A stretch of 64,000 bases of DNA from Mimachlamys varia (lineage: Eukaryota; Mollusca; Bivalvia; Pectinida; Pectinidae): contig OX392540.1 of the NCBI GenBank assembly GCA_947623455.1, positions 26,964,410 to 27,028,409 on the forward strand. Direction: 5' to 3'. Positions 45,401 to 60,400 of the stretch are shown piece by piece. How positions within the stretch are numbered: position 1 is the first letter of the stretch; every line of letters begins with the position of its first letter. The position numbers and the translations under genes are program-made. The notes beneath the pieces are model-generated. The model did not search any database. It saw only the letters and a program-made list of their open reading frames with translations, and was not told the origin of the DNA.

Positions 45401-48400
45401 ACACACTGACCCTCCAGCCACTGTAACCTACCTGTTAACAGGGCACACACTGACCCTCCAGCCACTGTACCTACCTGTTAACAGGGCACACATTGACCCT
45501 CCAGCCACTGTAACCTACCTGTTAACAGGACACACACATTGACCCTCCAGCCACTGTAACCTACCTGTTAACAGGACACATACTGACCCTCCAGCCACTG
45601 TAACCTACCTGTTAACAGGGCACACATTGACCCTCCAGCCACTGTAACCTACCTGTTAACAGGACACACACTGACCCTCCAGCCACTGTAACCTACCTGT
45701 TAACAGGACACACACTGACCCTCCAGCCACTGTAACCTACCTGTTAACAGGGCACACACTGACCCTCCAGCCACTGTAACCTACCTGTTAACAGGGCACA
45801 CACTGACCCTCCAGCCACTGTAACCTACCTGTTAACAGGACACACACTGACCCTCCAGTCACTGTACCTACCTGTTAACAGGACACACACTGACCCTCCA
45901 GTCACTGTACCTACCTGTTAACAGGGCACACATTGACCCTCCAGCCACTGTAACCTACCTGTTAAAAGGGAACACACTGACCCTCCAGCCACTGTAACCT
46001 ACCTGTTAACAGGACACATACTGACCCTCCAGCCACTGTAACCTACCTGTTAACAGGGCACACACTGACCCTCCAGCCACTGTAACCTACCTGTTAACAG
46101 GACACACACTGACCCTCCAGCCACTGTAACCTACCTGTTAACAGGGCACACACTGACCCTCCAGCCACTGTAACCTACCTGTTAACAGGGCACACATTGA
46201 CCCTCCAGCCACTGTAACCTACCTGTTAACAGGGCACACACTGACCCTCCAGCCACTGTAACCTACCTGTTAACAGGGCACACACTGACCCTCCAGCCAC
46301 TGTACCTACCTGTTAACAGGGCACACATTGACCCTCCAGTCACTGTACCCACCTGTTAACAGGGCACACACTGACCCTCCAGCCACTGTAACCTACCTGT
46401 TAACAGGGCACACACTGACCCTCCAGCCACTGTAACCTACCTGTTAACAGGGCACACACTGACCCTCCAGCCACTGTACCTACCTGTTAACAGGGCACAC
46501 ATTGACCCTCCAGTCACTGTACATACCTGTTAACAGGGTACACACACTGACCCTCCAGCCACTGTAACCTACCTGTTAACAGGGCACACACTGACCCTCC
46601 AGCCACTGTAACCTACTTGTTAACAGGACACACACTGACCCTCCAGCCACTGTACGTACCTGTTAACAGGGCACACACACTGACCCTCCAGTCACAGTAA
46701 CCTACCTGTTAACAGGGCACACACTGACCCTCCAGCCACTGTACATACCTGTTAACAGGGCACACACATTGATCCTCCAGCCACTGTTACCTACCTGTTA
46801 ACAGGGCACACACTGACCCTCCAGCCACTGTAACCTACCTGTTAACAGGGCACACACTGACCCTCCAGCCACTGTACCTACCTGTTAACAGGGCACACAT
46901 TGACCCTCCAGTCACTGTACATACCTGTTAACAGGGTACACACACTGACCCTCCAGCCACTGTAACCTACCTGTTAACAGGGCACACACTGACCCTCCAG
47001 CCACTGTAACCTACTTGTTAACAGGACACACACTGACCCTCCAGCCACTGTACGTACCTGTTAACAGGGCACACACACTGACCCTCCAGTCACAGTAACC
47101 TACCTGTTAACAGGGCACACACTGACCCTCCAGCCACTGTACATACCTGTTAACAGGGCACACACATTGATCCTCCAGCCACTGTTACCTACCTGTTAAC
47201 AGGGCACACATTGATCCTCCAGCCACTGCCTTCTGTATTCTCCCACAACTGTTCACTGGTAAATGTCTCGGTATGTTAACCTGGGTGTACTCCGTTACCA
47301 TAGCTAGCTGGTTGTATTCCGAGTTTCCCCAACCAAAAAGTTCTCCTTCATCAGATACTGCCAGCACACAGTCCACAGCGCCACCTACGTCCTTTACCTT
47401 GACACCTTGAAGGTCACCTTGTACTAGGGTTGGTCGATGCTCCGAGTTATAATGACCTTGACCTATAAAATATAAGGAAGAACAGAAACAGCTGTAAGAA
47501 GCAGTACAGTAAATTAAGTTGGGTCTAATAATAGATTTGATCCACATCAATACTATTTGGTGGTGTAATGATTCACCGATGCATCAATGTATTATTTGAC
47601 TTGGTTTGGTATCGTGATACCTAAAATGAGTTATCTCCCTTGCCGCATTACACAACCATCATGGCCGATGACACAGGAAAAAAGGGTTGAACAAAAACTT
47701 GTCGCTACTCTAGAAACTTGTTGCTACTCTAGCGATAGTAGCGACTGTTCCAGCAATAAGTCGCTTGTTAGTGTTATTTTTAAATTTCAATCAGCCAAAA
47801 GCAAGAGTTATTCATGGGATACTAAAACACTATCTGTTTACTGTAATGAAAGTGGGAAAGGGCTCAAGTATTCCAGAACACATTCACAACTTTGAAATTG
47901 CTATGACATTGACAACAATGCACATTATAGTTAAATCTCAGTCCACTGCTTCGTTGTAACAGCCTCTGCAGTATTTAAACAAGCAAAACTTTTGTTGAAG
48001 TCTATTAGCGTGTTCCATTTAGCAGAACGTTCCAGATGTGTCAACTTGGAACTGGTCTGCTTAATGGAACAGAACGTGCTGAATTACATTCCTGCGGGTG
48101 AAAATCTAATAATTGAAAAGGAAAAAGAAACAATTTTCCCAGAAATACCCAAAACGTTTCCAGCGTAAAATCTGCAAAACAACGTGAGTAATCTCTTGAA
48201 TTTACAAATTTTACACACTATGATGCCACTTCGAGTCGTTAGTGATATATTTTACTGATGAAATGTTGTTTAACTGTTTACTCTGAAATGCAGACCTTTC
48301 ACTGGCCGCCATATTGGATCCAACTTGGAACCCTTAAACGGGTCGTTCCCGATGAACCGGTTTGTAAACTTTATCAATTGAAAACTAAACAGGAAAATAA

Positions 48401-51400
48401 ACAAAATAGAAAACTGTTTCACGTGTTGATTTGCCTGTTTATGTCGTATCAATTCCACAGACAACACTACAGAGGCAACTTTCAAATGTGACTTGTAGGT
48501 ATAAAAGTTAAACTGGCAATTAATGGAATGGTCATTGCCAGTTTGTTGGTTTCTCATATATTGTGATAAGTATCTTATCATGACCTTTGTATCATGATAT
48601 ATATCGTATTGTCAACCCCCTTGTGATACACAGTTCTAATAATAATGCATGTATTTTCTCAATTTTCAGAATGTGAATCAGATAACCATGAAGATGTAGA
48701 GATAAATTAACCAAGTTGTAGTGTTTCTAGCATCGATCTTGTGACTCTAGACTTGGGGATATAACTAATTAACTCTACCACCTCTAAATAATCAAACTAT
48801 CTATCCATCTACCTACTCACCTGTCTGTCCATCAGTCTACCCACCTGTCTGTCCATCAGCCTACATACCTGTCTGTCCATCAGTCTACCCACCTTTCTGT
48901 ACATCAGTCTACCCACCTGTCTGTTCATCAGTCTACCCATCTGTCTGAAACTAACCTACCCACTTGTCTGTCCCCAGTCTACCTATCTGTCTGTCCATCA
49001 GCCTACCAACCTGTCTGTCCATCAGCTTACCCACCTGTCTGTCCATCAGCCTACCAACCTGTCTGTCCACCAGTCTACCCACCTGTCTGTCCAACAACCT
49101 ACCCACCTGTCTGTCCATCAACCTACCAGTCGGTCACCAGTCTACCTACCTGTATGTCCATCAGCCTACCCACCTGTCTGTCCATCAGTCTACCCACCTG
49201 TTTGTCCATCAGTCTACCCATCTGTCTGAAACTAACCTACCCACTTGTCTGTCCCCAGTCTACCTATCTGTCTGTCCATCAGCCTACCAACCTGTCTGTC
49301 CATCAGCCTACCCACCTGTCTGTCCATCAGCCTACCCACCTGTCTGTCCATCAGCCTACCCACCTGTCTGTCCATCAGCATACTCACCTGTCTGTCCATC
49401 AGTCTACCCATCTGTCTGTCCATCAGCCTACCAACCAGTCTGTCTATCAGCCTACCCACCTGTCTGTCCATCAGCCTACCCACCTGTTTGTCCATCAGCC
49501 TACCCACCTGTCTGTCCAACAACCTACCCACCGGTCTGTCCATCAACCTACCAGTCGGTCACCAGTCTACCTACCAGTCAGTCACCAGTCTACCCACCTG
49601 TCTGTCCATCAATCTACCCACCTGTCTGTCCATTTACCTACCCATTTGTCTGTCCACCAGTCTACCAACCTGTCTGTCCATCAGCCTACCCACCGGTCTG
49701 TCCATCAACCTAGCCACCTGTCTGTCCATCAGCCTACCCACTTGTCTGTCCATCAGTTTACCCACCTGTCTGTCCATCAGCCTACCCACCTGTCTGTCAA
49801 TTAATCTACCAACCTTTCTGTCATCAGTCTACCCACCTGTCTGTCAATCAGCCTAACCACCTGTATGTCCATCAGCCTACCCACCTGTCTGTCAATTAAT
49901 CTACCAACCTTTCTGTCATCAGCCTACCCACTTGTCTGTCCATCATCCTACCCACCTGTCTGTCCACCAGTCCTCCCACCTTTCTGTCATCAGTCTACCA
50001 ACTGTCTGTCCATCAACCTAACCATTTGTCTGTCCATCAGTCTACCCACCTGTCTGTCCATCTACCTACCCATCTGTCTGTCCATCAGCCTACCCACTTG
50101 TCTGTCCATCAGCCTACATACCTGTCTGTCCATCAGTCTACCCACCTTTCTGTCCATCAGTCTACCCACCTGTCTGTCCATCTCCCTACACACCTGTCTG
50201 TCATCAGTCTACCTACCTGTCTGTCCATCTACCTACCCACCTGTCTGTCCATTAGTCTACCCATCTGTCTGTCCATCAGTCTACCTACCTGTCTGTCCAT
50301 CTACCTACCTACCTGTCTGTCCATCAGCCTACCCACCTGCCTGTCCATCAGTCTACCCACCTGTCTGTCTATCAGTCTAACCACCTGTCTGTCCATCAGC
50401 CTACCCACCTGTCTGTCCAACAACCTACCCACCTGTCTGTCCATCAACCTACCAGTCGGTCACCAGTCTACCTACCTGTATGTCCATCAGTCTACCCACC
50501 TGTCTGTCCATCAGTCTACCCTCCTGTCTGTCCATCTACCTACCCACTTGTCTGTCAATCAGTCTATCCACCTGTCTGTCCATCTACCTACCCATCTGTC
50601 TGTCCATCAGTCTACCCACCTGTCTGTCCACCAGTCTACCCATCTGTCTGTCCATCAGTCTACCCATCTGTCTGTCCACCAGTCTACCCATCTGCCTGTC
50701 CATCAGTCTACCCACCTGTCTGTTCATCTATTGACCCACCTGCCTGTCCATCAGTCTACCCACCTGTCTGTCCTTCAGTCTACCCACCTGTCTGTCCATC
50801 AGTCTACCCACCTGTCTGTCCATCTACCTACCCATCTGTCTGTCCATCAGTCTACCCACTTTTCTGTCATCAGTCTACCCACCTGTCTGTCCATCAACCT
50901 ACCCACCTGTCTGTCAATTAGTCTACCAACCTTTCTGTCATCAGCCTACCCACTTGTCTGTCCATCATCCTACCCACCTTTCTGTCCACCAGTCTTCCCA
51001 CCTGTCTGTCATCAGTCTACCCACCTGTCTGTCCATCTACCTACACACCTGTCTGTCAGCAGTCTACCTACCTGTCTGTCCATCTACCTACCCACCTGTC
51101 TGTCCACCAGTCTACCCATCTGTCTGTCCATCAGTCTAACCATCTATCTGTCCATCAGTCTACCCACTTGTCTGTCCATCAACCTACCCACCTGTCTGTC
51201 CATCAGTCTACCCACCTGTCTGTCGATCTACTTACCCATCTGTCTGTCCATCAGTCTACCAACCTTTCTGTCATCAGTCTACCCACCTGTCTATCCATCA
51301 ACCTACTCACCTGTCTGTCAATCAGTCTACCCACCTGTATGTCCATCAGCCTATACACTTGTCTGTCCATCAACCTACCCACCTGTCTGTCCATCAGTCT

Positions 51401-54400
51401 ACCCACCTGTCTGTCCATCTACCTACCCATCTGTCTGGCCACCAGTCTACCCATCTGCTTGTCCATCAGTCTATCCACCTGTCTGTCCATCAGTCTACCC
51501 ACCTGTCTGTCCATCAGTCTACCCACCTGCCTGTCCATCAGTCTACCCACCTGCCTGTCCATCAGTCTACCCACCTGCCTGTCCATCAGTCTACCCACCT
51601 GCCTGTCCATCAGTCTACCCACCTGCCTGTCCATCAGTTTAACCATCAGTCCACCCATCAGTCTACCCATCTGTCTGTCCATCAACCTAAACACCTGTCT
51701 GTCCATAAGTGAACCCACCTGTCTGTCCATCTACCTACCCATCTGTCTGTCCATCAGCCTACCCACTTGTCTGTCCATCAGCCTACATACCTGTCTGTCC
51801 ACCAGTCTACCCACCTTTCTGTCCATCAGTCTACCCACCTGTCTGTCCATCTACCTACACACCTGTCTGTCAGCAGTCTACCTACCTGTCTGTCCATCTA
51901 CCTACCCACCTGTCTGTCCACCAGTCTACCCATCTGTCTGTCCATCAGTCTAACCATTTATCTGTCCATCAGTCTACCCACTTGTCTGTCCATCAACCTA
52001 CCCACCTGTCTGTCCATCAGTCTACCCACCTGTCTGTCGATCTACTTACCCATCTGTCTGTCCATCAGTCTACCCACCTGTCTATCCATCAACCTACCCA
52101 CCTGTCTGTCCATTAGTCTACCCACCTGCCTGTCCATCAGTCTAACCATCAGTCCACCCATCAGTCTACCCACTTGTCTGTCCATCAACCTACCCACTTG
52201 TCTGTCCATCAGTCTACCCATCTGTCTGTCCATCTACCTACCCACCTGTCTGTCCATCAGTCTACCCATCTGTCTGTCCATCAGTCTACCTACCTGTCTG
52301 TCCATCTACCTACCTACCTGTCTGTCCATCAGCCTACATACCTGTCTGTCCATCAGTCTACCCACCTTTCTGTCCATCAGTCTACCCACCTGTCTGTCCA
52401 TCTCCCTACACACCTGTCTGTCATCAGTCTACCTACCTGTCTGTCCATCTACCTACCCACCTGTCTGTCCATCAGTCTACCCATCTGTCTGTCCATCAGT
52501 CTACCTACCTGTCTGTCCATCTACCTACCTACCTGTCTGTACATCAGCCTACCCACCTGCCTGTCCATCAGTCTACCCACCTGTCTGTCTATCAGTCTAA
52601 CCACCTGTCTGTCCATCAGCCTACCCACCTGTCTGTCCAACAACCTTCCAACCTGTCTGTCCATCAACCTACCAGTCGGTCACCAGTCTACCTACCTGTA
52701 TGTCCATCAGTCTACCCACCTGTCTGTCCATCTACCTACCCACTTGTCTGTCCACCAGTCTACCCATCTGCCTGTTCATCTATTGACCCACCTGCCTGTC
52801 CATCAGTCTACCCACCTGTCTGTCCATCAGTCTAACCATCTATCTGTCCATCAGTCTACCCACTTGTCTGTCCATTAACCTAACCACCTGTCTGTCCATC
52901 AGTCTACCCACCTGTTTGTCCATCTACCTACCCATCTGTCTGTCCATCAGTCTACCCACCTGTCTGTCCATCTACCTACCCATCTGTCTGGCCACCAGTC
53001 TACCCATCTGCTTGTCCATCAGTCTATCCACCTGTCTGTCCATCAGTCTACCCACCTGTCTGTCCATCAGTCTACCCACCTGTCTGTCCATCAACCTAAC
53101 CACCTGTCTGTCATCAGTCTACCAACTGTCTGTCCATCTACCTACCCACCTGTCTGTCCACCAGTCTACCCATCTGTCTGTCCATCAGTCTAACCATCTA
53201 TCTGTCCATCAGTCTACCCACTTGTCTGTCCATCAGTCTACCCACCTGCCTGTCGATCTACTTACCCATCTGTCTGTCCATCAGTCTACCCACCTGTCTG
53301 TCAATCAGTCTACCCACCTGTATGTCCATCAGCCTATACACTTGTCTGTCCATTAACCTACCCACCTGTCTGCCCATCAGTCTACCCCCCTGTCTGTCCA
53401 TCAACCTACCCACCTGTCTGTCCATCAGTCTACCCACCTGCCTGTCGATCTACTTACCCATCTGTCTGTCCATCAGTCTACCCACCTGTCTGTCAATCAG
53501 TCTACCCACCTGTATGTCCATCAGCCTATACACTTGTCTGTCCATTAACCTACCCACCTGTCTGCCCATCAGTCTACCCCCCTGTCTGTCCATCTACCTA
53601 CCCATCTGTCTGTCCACCAGTCTACCCATCTGCTTGTCCATCAGTCTATCCACCTGTCTGTCCATCAGTCTACCCACCTGTCTGTCCATCAGTCTACCCA
53701 CCTGCCTGTCCATCAGTCTACCCACCTGCCTGTCCATCAGTCTAACCATCAGTCCACCCATCAGTCTACCCACCTGTCTGTCCATCAGTCTACCCACCTG
53801 TCTGTCCACCAGTCTACCCATCTGTCTGTCCACCAGTCTACCCACCTGCCTGTCCATCAGTCTACCCACCTGCCTGTCCATCAGTCTAACCACCTGTCTG
53901 TCCATCAGTCTACCCACTTGTCTTTCCATCAACCTACCAACCTGTCTGTCCATCAGTCTACCCACTTGTCTGTCCATCTACCTGCCCGTCTGTCTGTCCA
54001 TCAGTCTACCCACCTTTCTGTCATCAGTCTACCCACCTGTCTGTCCATCAACCTAACCACCTGTCTGTCCATAAGTGAACCCACCTGTCTGTCCATCTAC
54101 CTACCCATCTGTCTGTCCATCAGCCTACCCACTTGTCTGTCCATCAGCCTACATACCTGTCTGTCCATCAGTCTACCCACCTTTCTGTCCATCAGTCTAC
54201 CCACCTGTCTGTCCATCTACCTACACACCTGTCTGTCAGCAGTCTACCTACCTGTCTGTCCATCTACCTACCCATCTGTCTGTCCACCAGTCTACGCATC
54301 TGTCTGTCCATCAGTCTAACCATCTATCTGTCCATCAGTCTACCCACTTGTCTGTCCATCAACCTACCCACCTGTCTGTCCATCAGTCTACCCACCTGTC

Positions 54401-57400
54401 TGTCGATCTACTTACCCATCTGTCTGTCAATCAGTCTACCCACCTGTATGTCCATCAGCCTATACACCTGTCTGTCCATCAACCTACCCACCTGTCTGTC
54501 CATCAGTCTACCCACCTGTCTGTCCATCTACCTACCCATCTGTCTGTCCACCAGTCTACCCTTCTGCTTGTCCATCAGTCTATCCACCTGTCTGTCCATC
54601 AGTCTACCCACCTGTCTGTCCATCAGTCTACCCACCTGCCTGTCCATCAGTCTAACCACCTGCCTGTCCATCAGTCTAACCATCAGTCCACCCATCAGTC
54701 TACCCACCTGTCTGTCCACCAGTCTACCCATCTGTCTGTCCACTAGTCTACCCCCCTGCCTGTCCATCAGTCTACCCACCTGCCTGTCCATCAGTCTAAC
54801 CACCTGTCTGTCCATCAGTCTACCCACTTGTCTGTCCATCAACCTCCCCACCTGTCTGTCCATCAGCCTACCCACGTTTCTGTCATCAGTCTACCCACCT
54901 GTATGTCCATCAGCCTACCCACCTGTCTGTCAATTAGTCTACCAACCTTTCTGTCATCAGCCTACCCACTTGTCTGTCCATATACCTACCCGTCTGTCTG
55001 TCCATCAGTCTACCCACCTTTCTGTCATCAGTCTACCAACTGTCTGTCCATCAACCTAACCACCTGTCTGTCCATCTACCTACCCATCTGTCTGTCCATC
55101 AGCCTACCCACTTGTCTGTCCATCAGACTACATACCTGTCTGGCCACCAGTCTACCCATCTGCTTGTCCATCAGTCTATCCATCTGTCTGTCCATCAGTC
55201 TACCCACCTGCCTGTCCATCAGTCTACCCACCTGCCTGTCCATCAGTCTAACCACCTGTCTGTCCATCAGTCTACCCACTTGTCTGTCCATCAACCTCCC
55301 CACCTGTCTGTCCATCAGTCTACCCACGTTTCTGTCATCAGTCTACCCACCTGTATGTCCATCAGCCTACCCACCTGTCTGTCAATTAGTCTACCAACCT
55401 TTCTGTCATCAGCCTACCCACTTGTCTGTCCATATACCTACCCGTCTGTCTGTCCATCAGTCTACCCACCTTTCTGTCATCAGTCTACCAACTGTCTGTC
55501 CATCAACCTAACCACCTGTCTGTCCATCTACCTACCCATCTGTCTGTCCATCAGCCTACCCACTTGTCTGTCCATCAGACTACATACCTGTCTGTCCATC
55601 AGTCTACCCACCTTTCTGTCCATCAGTCTTCCCACCTGTCTGTCCATCTACCTACACACCTGTCTGTCAGCAGTCTACCTACCTGTCTGTCCATCTACCT
55701 ACCCACCTGTCTGTCCACCAGTCTACCCATCTGCCTGTCCATCAGTCTACCCACCTGTCTGTCCATCTACCTACACACCTGTCTGTCAGCAGTCTACCTA
55801 CCTGTCTGTCCATCTACCTACCCACCTGTCTGTCCACCAGTCTACCCACCTGTCTGTCCATCAGTCTACCCACCTGTCTGTTCATCAGTCTAACCATCTG
55901 TCTGTCCATCAGTCTTCCCACCTGTCTGTCCATCAGTCTACCCACCTGTCTGTCCATCTGTCTACCCACCTGTCTGTCTACCAGTCTAAACACCTGTCTG
56001 TCCATCTACCTACCTACCTGTCTGTCCATCAGTCTAACCATCTGTCTGTCCATCAGTCTACCCACCTGCCTGTCCATCAGTCTAATTCATTTAGAAACAA
56101 TAGTATATTCAGATGTATAAAAGGAATTAATAGCATTACAATCAGACTACCTGTCGTTTGGCTACCGCCATTACGAGATTTGAGATAGGCCTACAAGCAA
56201 GTAAATAGCTTAAGAAATCTGAGTAAACAAGGTAAAATTAACACAATGAGTCTTTCACTATTTTGTCAGTTATTCTGTGGATAACTTACATTGTGTTTTA
56301 GAAGACCGGACACAGAGAAAGTCTGCGAGTCTGCAACTATTTCGTCTGTGGCCTGTCCATCAGTCTAACCATCAGTCCACCCATCAGTCTACCCACCTGT
56401 GTGTACATCAGCCTACCCACCTGTCTGTCATTAGTCTACCCACCTGTCTGTCCATCAGTCTACCCACCTGTCTGTCCATCTACCTACCCACCTGTCTGTC
56501 CATCAGCCTACCCATTTGTCTGTCCATCAGTCTACCCACCTGTCTGTACATCAGCCTACCCACCTGTCTGTCGACCAGTCTACCCACCTGTTTGTCCATC
56601 AGCGTACCCACCTGTCTTTCTATCAGCCTACCCACCTGTCTACCCATCAGCCTACCCACCTGTCTGTCCATCAGTCTACCTACCTGTCTGTACATCAACC
56701 TACCCACCTGTCTGTCCATCAGTCTACCCACCTGTCTGTCCATCAGTCTACCTACCTGTCTGTACATCAGCCTACCCATCTGTCTGTCCACCAGTCTACC
56801 CATCTGTCTGTCCATCAGTCTACCCACCTGTCTGTCTATCAGTCTAACCACCTGCCTGTCCATCAGTCTAACCATCTGTCTGTCCATCAGTCTACCTATC
56901 TGTCTGTCCATCAGTCTACCTACCTGTCTGTACATCAGCCTACCCACCTGTCTGTCCATCAGTCTACCTACCTGTCTGTACATCAGCCTACCCACCTGTC
57001 TTTCCATCAGTCTACCCACCTGTCTGTCCATCAGTCTACCCACCTGTCTGTCCATCAGTCTACCTACCTGTATGTCCATCTACCTACCTACCTGTCTGTC
57101 CATCAGCCTACCCACCTGCCTGTCCATCAGTCTACCCACCTGTCTGTCTATCAGTATAACCACCTGCCTGTCCATCAGTCTAACCATCTGTCTGTCCATC
57201 AGTCTACCTACCTGTCTGTCCATCAGTCTAACCATCTGTCTGTCCATCAGTCTACCCACCTGCCTGTCCATCAGTCTAACCACCTGTCTGTCCATCAGTT
57301 AACCCACTTGTCTGTCCATCAGTCTACATGTCTGTCTGTCCATCAGTCTACCCACTTGTCTGTCCATCAGTCTACATGTCTGTCTGTCCATCAGTCTACC

Positions 57401-60400
57401 CACTTGTCTGTCCATCTGTCTACCCACCTGTCTGTCCATCAGCCTATCTTTCTGTCTGTCCATCAATCTACTTACCTGTCTGTCCGTCAGCTCCCATTCC
57501 ACAGCTGTACAATTCTCCAGCAGAGGTCAGGAACAGTGTGTGATCCTGTCCACAAACAACCTACAATAACAGGGATAAATATACCAAACATACACAGGAC
57601 ATATAAACCATTGACAACATACTGTATATCTTGTTATTTACGTTGGGGAAAATAATTTCATTCTTTCGAAGTACAAAAAAAGGACATGTGATTTTATATG
57701 TTCTTTTACATCCAGTGTGCAAAAATTAAATTTATTGAAATTTAATTTCATCATTTTTAAGAAATTCTGATACGTCATATAAACAGGCTATACTGTTATC
57801 ATCTTAGCACTAATATTTCTGATAACTTCTCTCAGTGAAATACATAACCTTGATTGAAAAGTACAGTGTACCCTCGTTATACCGCCACCTTTTGTCGAAA
57901 GCAATTATGGCGGTATAACGAGGGTGGCAATAGTATCAAATTATGAAAATTATAACCATGAATTAAACGGCATAATAGATTGCATTTCCAACATTTTATT
58001 AAAAACAAGCTTAGTATTATATCGTCATATAGATCTACATTGGCACAAATCTGAAAATAGTTATTGATCTGCTTTTGCTGCATGTCATTCCAAATGGAAC
58101 ACTAAAGAGTTCCACGATCTCCAAAATTTTGACAGATATTGATGTCTGGTACGGGTTCCTCTGGTTAGTTTAATTTTTTTTCATGAAATAGTACATTACA
58201 AGCAAATACAAATTATAGTCACAAAAAACCTTGTGGAAATTTTCTGTTATTTAAGTAATGACAGAAAGATACTTACACTTTGATTTTGTAAATTAGAAAA
58301 AATATTACTTATTTTTCAATCACTTACATGTATTGGCCAAAGAAACATACTATCCTTTCATTTCGTGTAGATAAGGAACAATTGAACATACAACAAAATT
58401 CTTGAAAGTAATGACAGAAAGATATCTGAAAATTTGGTTACCTTGACAATGTTGTCTGGTAAATCTTTTATCCGATGGATCTGCGAGCTGTGCCTGTGAA
58501 TGAAGTATTTTACAAGTTCATATATATACTGGAGGATCTAATACCGAATTTGACCCAATAATTTACCCTCTCATAATTTTTCTTTCAGATTGCCCAATAT
58601 TTCAAATGCCATAAAAACACGAATATCAAGATAATAAATTCAAATTTAAATGAATTGTGGTCCGTTGCCGACAAGTTCATGGTAGCAGAATGTCAGACAC
58701 CTTAACCACTTGACCAGTATGACCCAATGGTGGAGGGCTAGTGGTAGCAGAATGTCAGACACCTTAACCCCTATGACCCAATGGTAGAGGGCTAGTGGTA
58801 GAAGAATGTCAGACACCTTAATCCTTATGACCCAATGGTGGAGGGCTAGTGGTAGAAGAATGTCAGACACCAACCACTATGACCCAATGGTGAAGGGCTA
58901 GTGGTAGCAGAATGTCAGAAACCTTAATCCTTATGACCCAATGGTGAAGGGCTAGTGGTACCAGAATGTCAGACACCTTGGCCCCTATGACCCAATGGTG
59001 GAGGGCTAGTGGTAGCAGAATGTCAGATACCTTAACCACTTGACCAGTATGACCCAATGGTGAAGGGCTAGTGGTAGCAGAATGTCAGACACCTTAACCA
59101 CTATGACCCAATGGTGGAGGGCTAGTGGTAGCAGAATGTCAGACACCTTAACCACTTGACCAGTATGACCCAATGGTGAAGGGCTAGTGGTAGCAGAATG
59201 TCAGACACCTTGGCCCCTATGACCCAATGGTGAAGGGCTAGTGGTAGCAGAATGTCAGACACCTTGGCCCCTATGACCCAATAGTGGAGGGCTAGTGGTA
59301 CCAGAATGTCAGACACCTTGGCCCCTATGACCCAATGGTGGAGGGCTAGTGGTAGCAGAATGTCAGACACCTTAACCACTTGACCAGTATGACCCAATGG
59401 TGAAGGGCTAGTGGTAGCAGAATGTCAGACACCTTGGCCCCTATGACCCAATGGTGGAGGGCAAGTGGTAGCAGAATGGCAGACACCTTAACCACTTGGC
59501 CACTGTGACCCAGTGGTAGAGGGCTAGCGGAAGCAGAATGTCAGACACCTTAACCACTTGGCCACCACGACTCAGTGATGGAGGGTTAGTGGTAGCAGAA
59601 TATCAATTAACAAAGTGGATGGATACCTTTAGTATGGGGAGTACATAAGAACATTTTGTCATGAAATAGTTGTTCCTGTAACAGTAATAAAAACAAGAGG
59701 ACCAAGGGGCCTGCATTACTCACACTTGTCCATGTTAACTAACATTGACATTGTTGTCTGGTAAGTAATGCAGGCCTCGTTTTATAGAATTTGAGTATCC
59801 TTTTTAAGAAATATCAGTGATAATCTTGATATTTCATATCAAAGATCAGGGACTTTTCTCATCAGTTTGGGATGGGGCCTTTTTCTCTTATTTCTGAAGA
59901 AAATTGGTGAATTGGGAAAGATTTTTTCCAGGATTAAACTGCAAAATTTGGGTATTTGGCTTAAATATGAAATAATTTCATTTGGGAATGGGCAAACTAA
60001 TGGCCCGAAAACACTCAGAAAAAGCCCCGAAGATGTCAGCCATTTTGTTTTTCTGATCAGTCATAAAATTAACATGACATATCGCGGGACCAATTAGAAC
60101 CTTCATAGAAAGGCGAGACAGGTCCATTCTGTACTTATCAAGAAATAGCAATCACAATTTTTCGCTGTTGAAATCAAAGATGGCTGTCTGTGAACCATTT
60201 TGTTTTTCCAATCAGTCCCAAAATTCAAAGGGCAAAACAAGGGACCAAAAAAAAGCTGCATATGATATTTCATAAAGATCTATCCATTCCTTTTCTAGAA
60301 ATAGAGGTAACAAGAATAGTGTCGGGATGGACAGATGGATAGACAGACAGACAGACAGACAACTGACCATGAATGCAGGTCAATTTGAACAGCCCACAAT

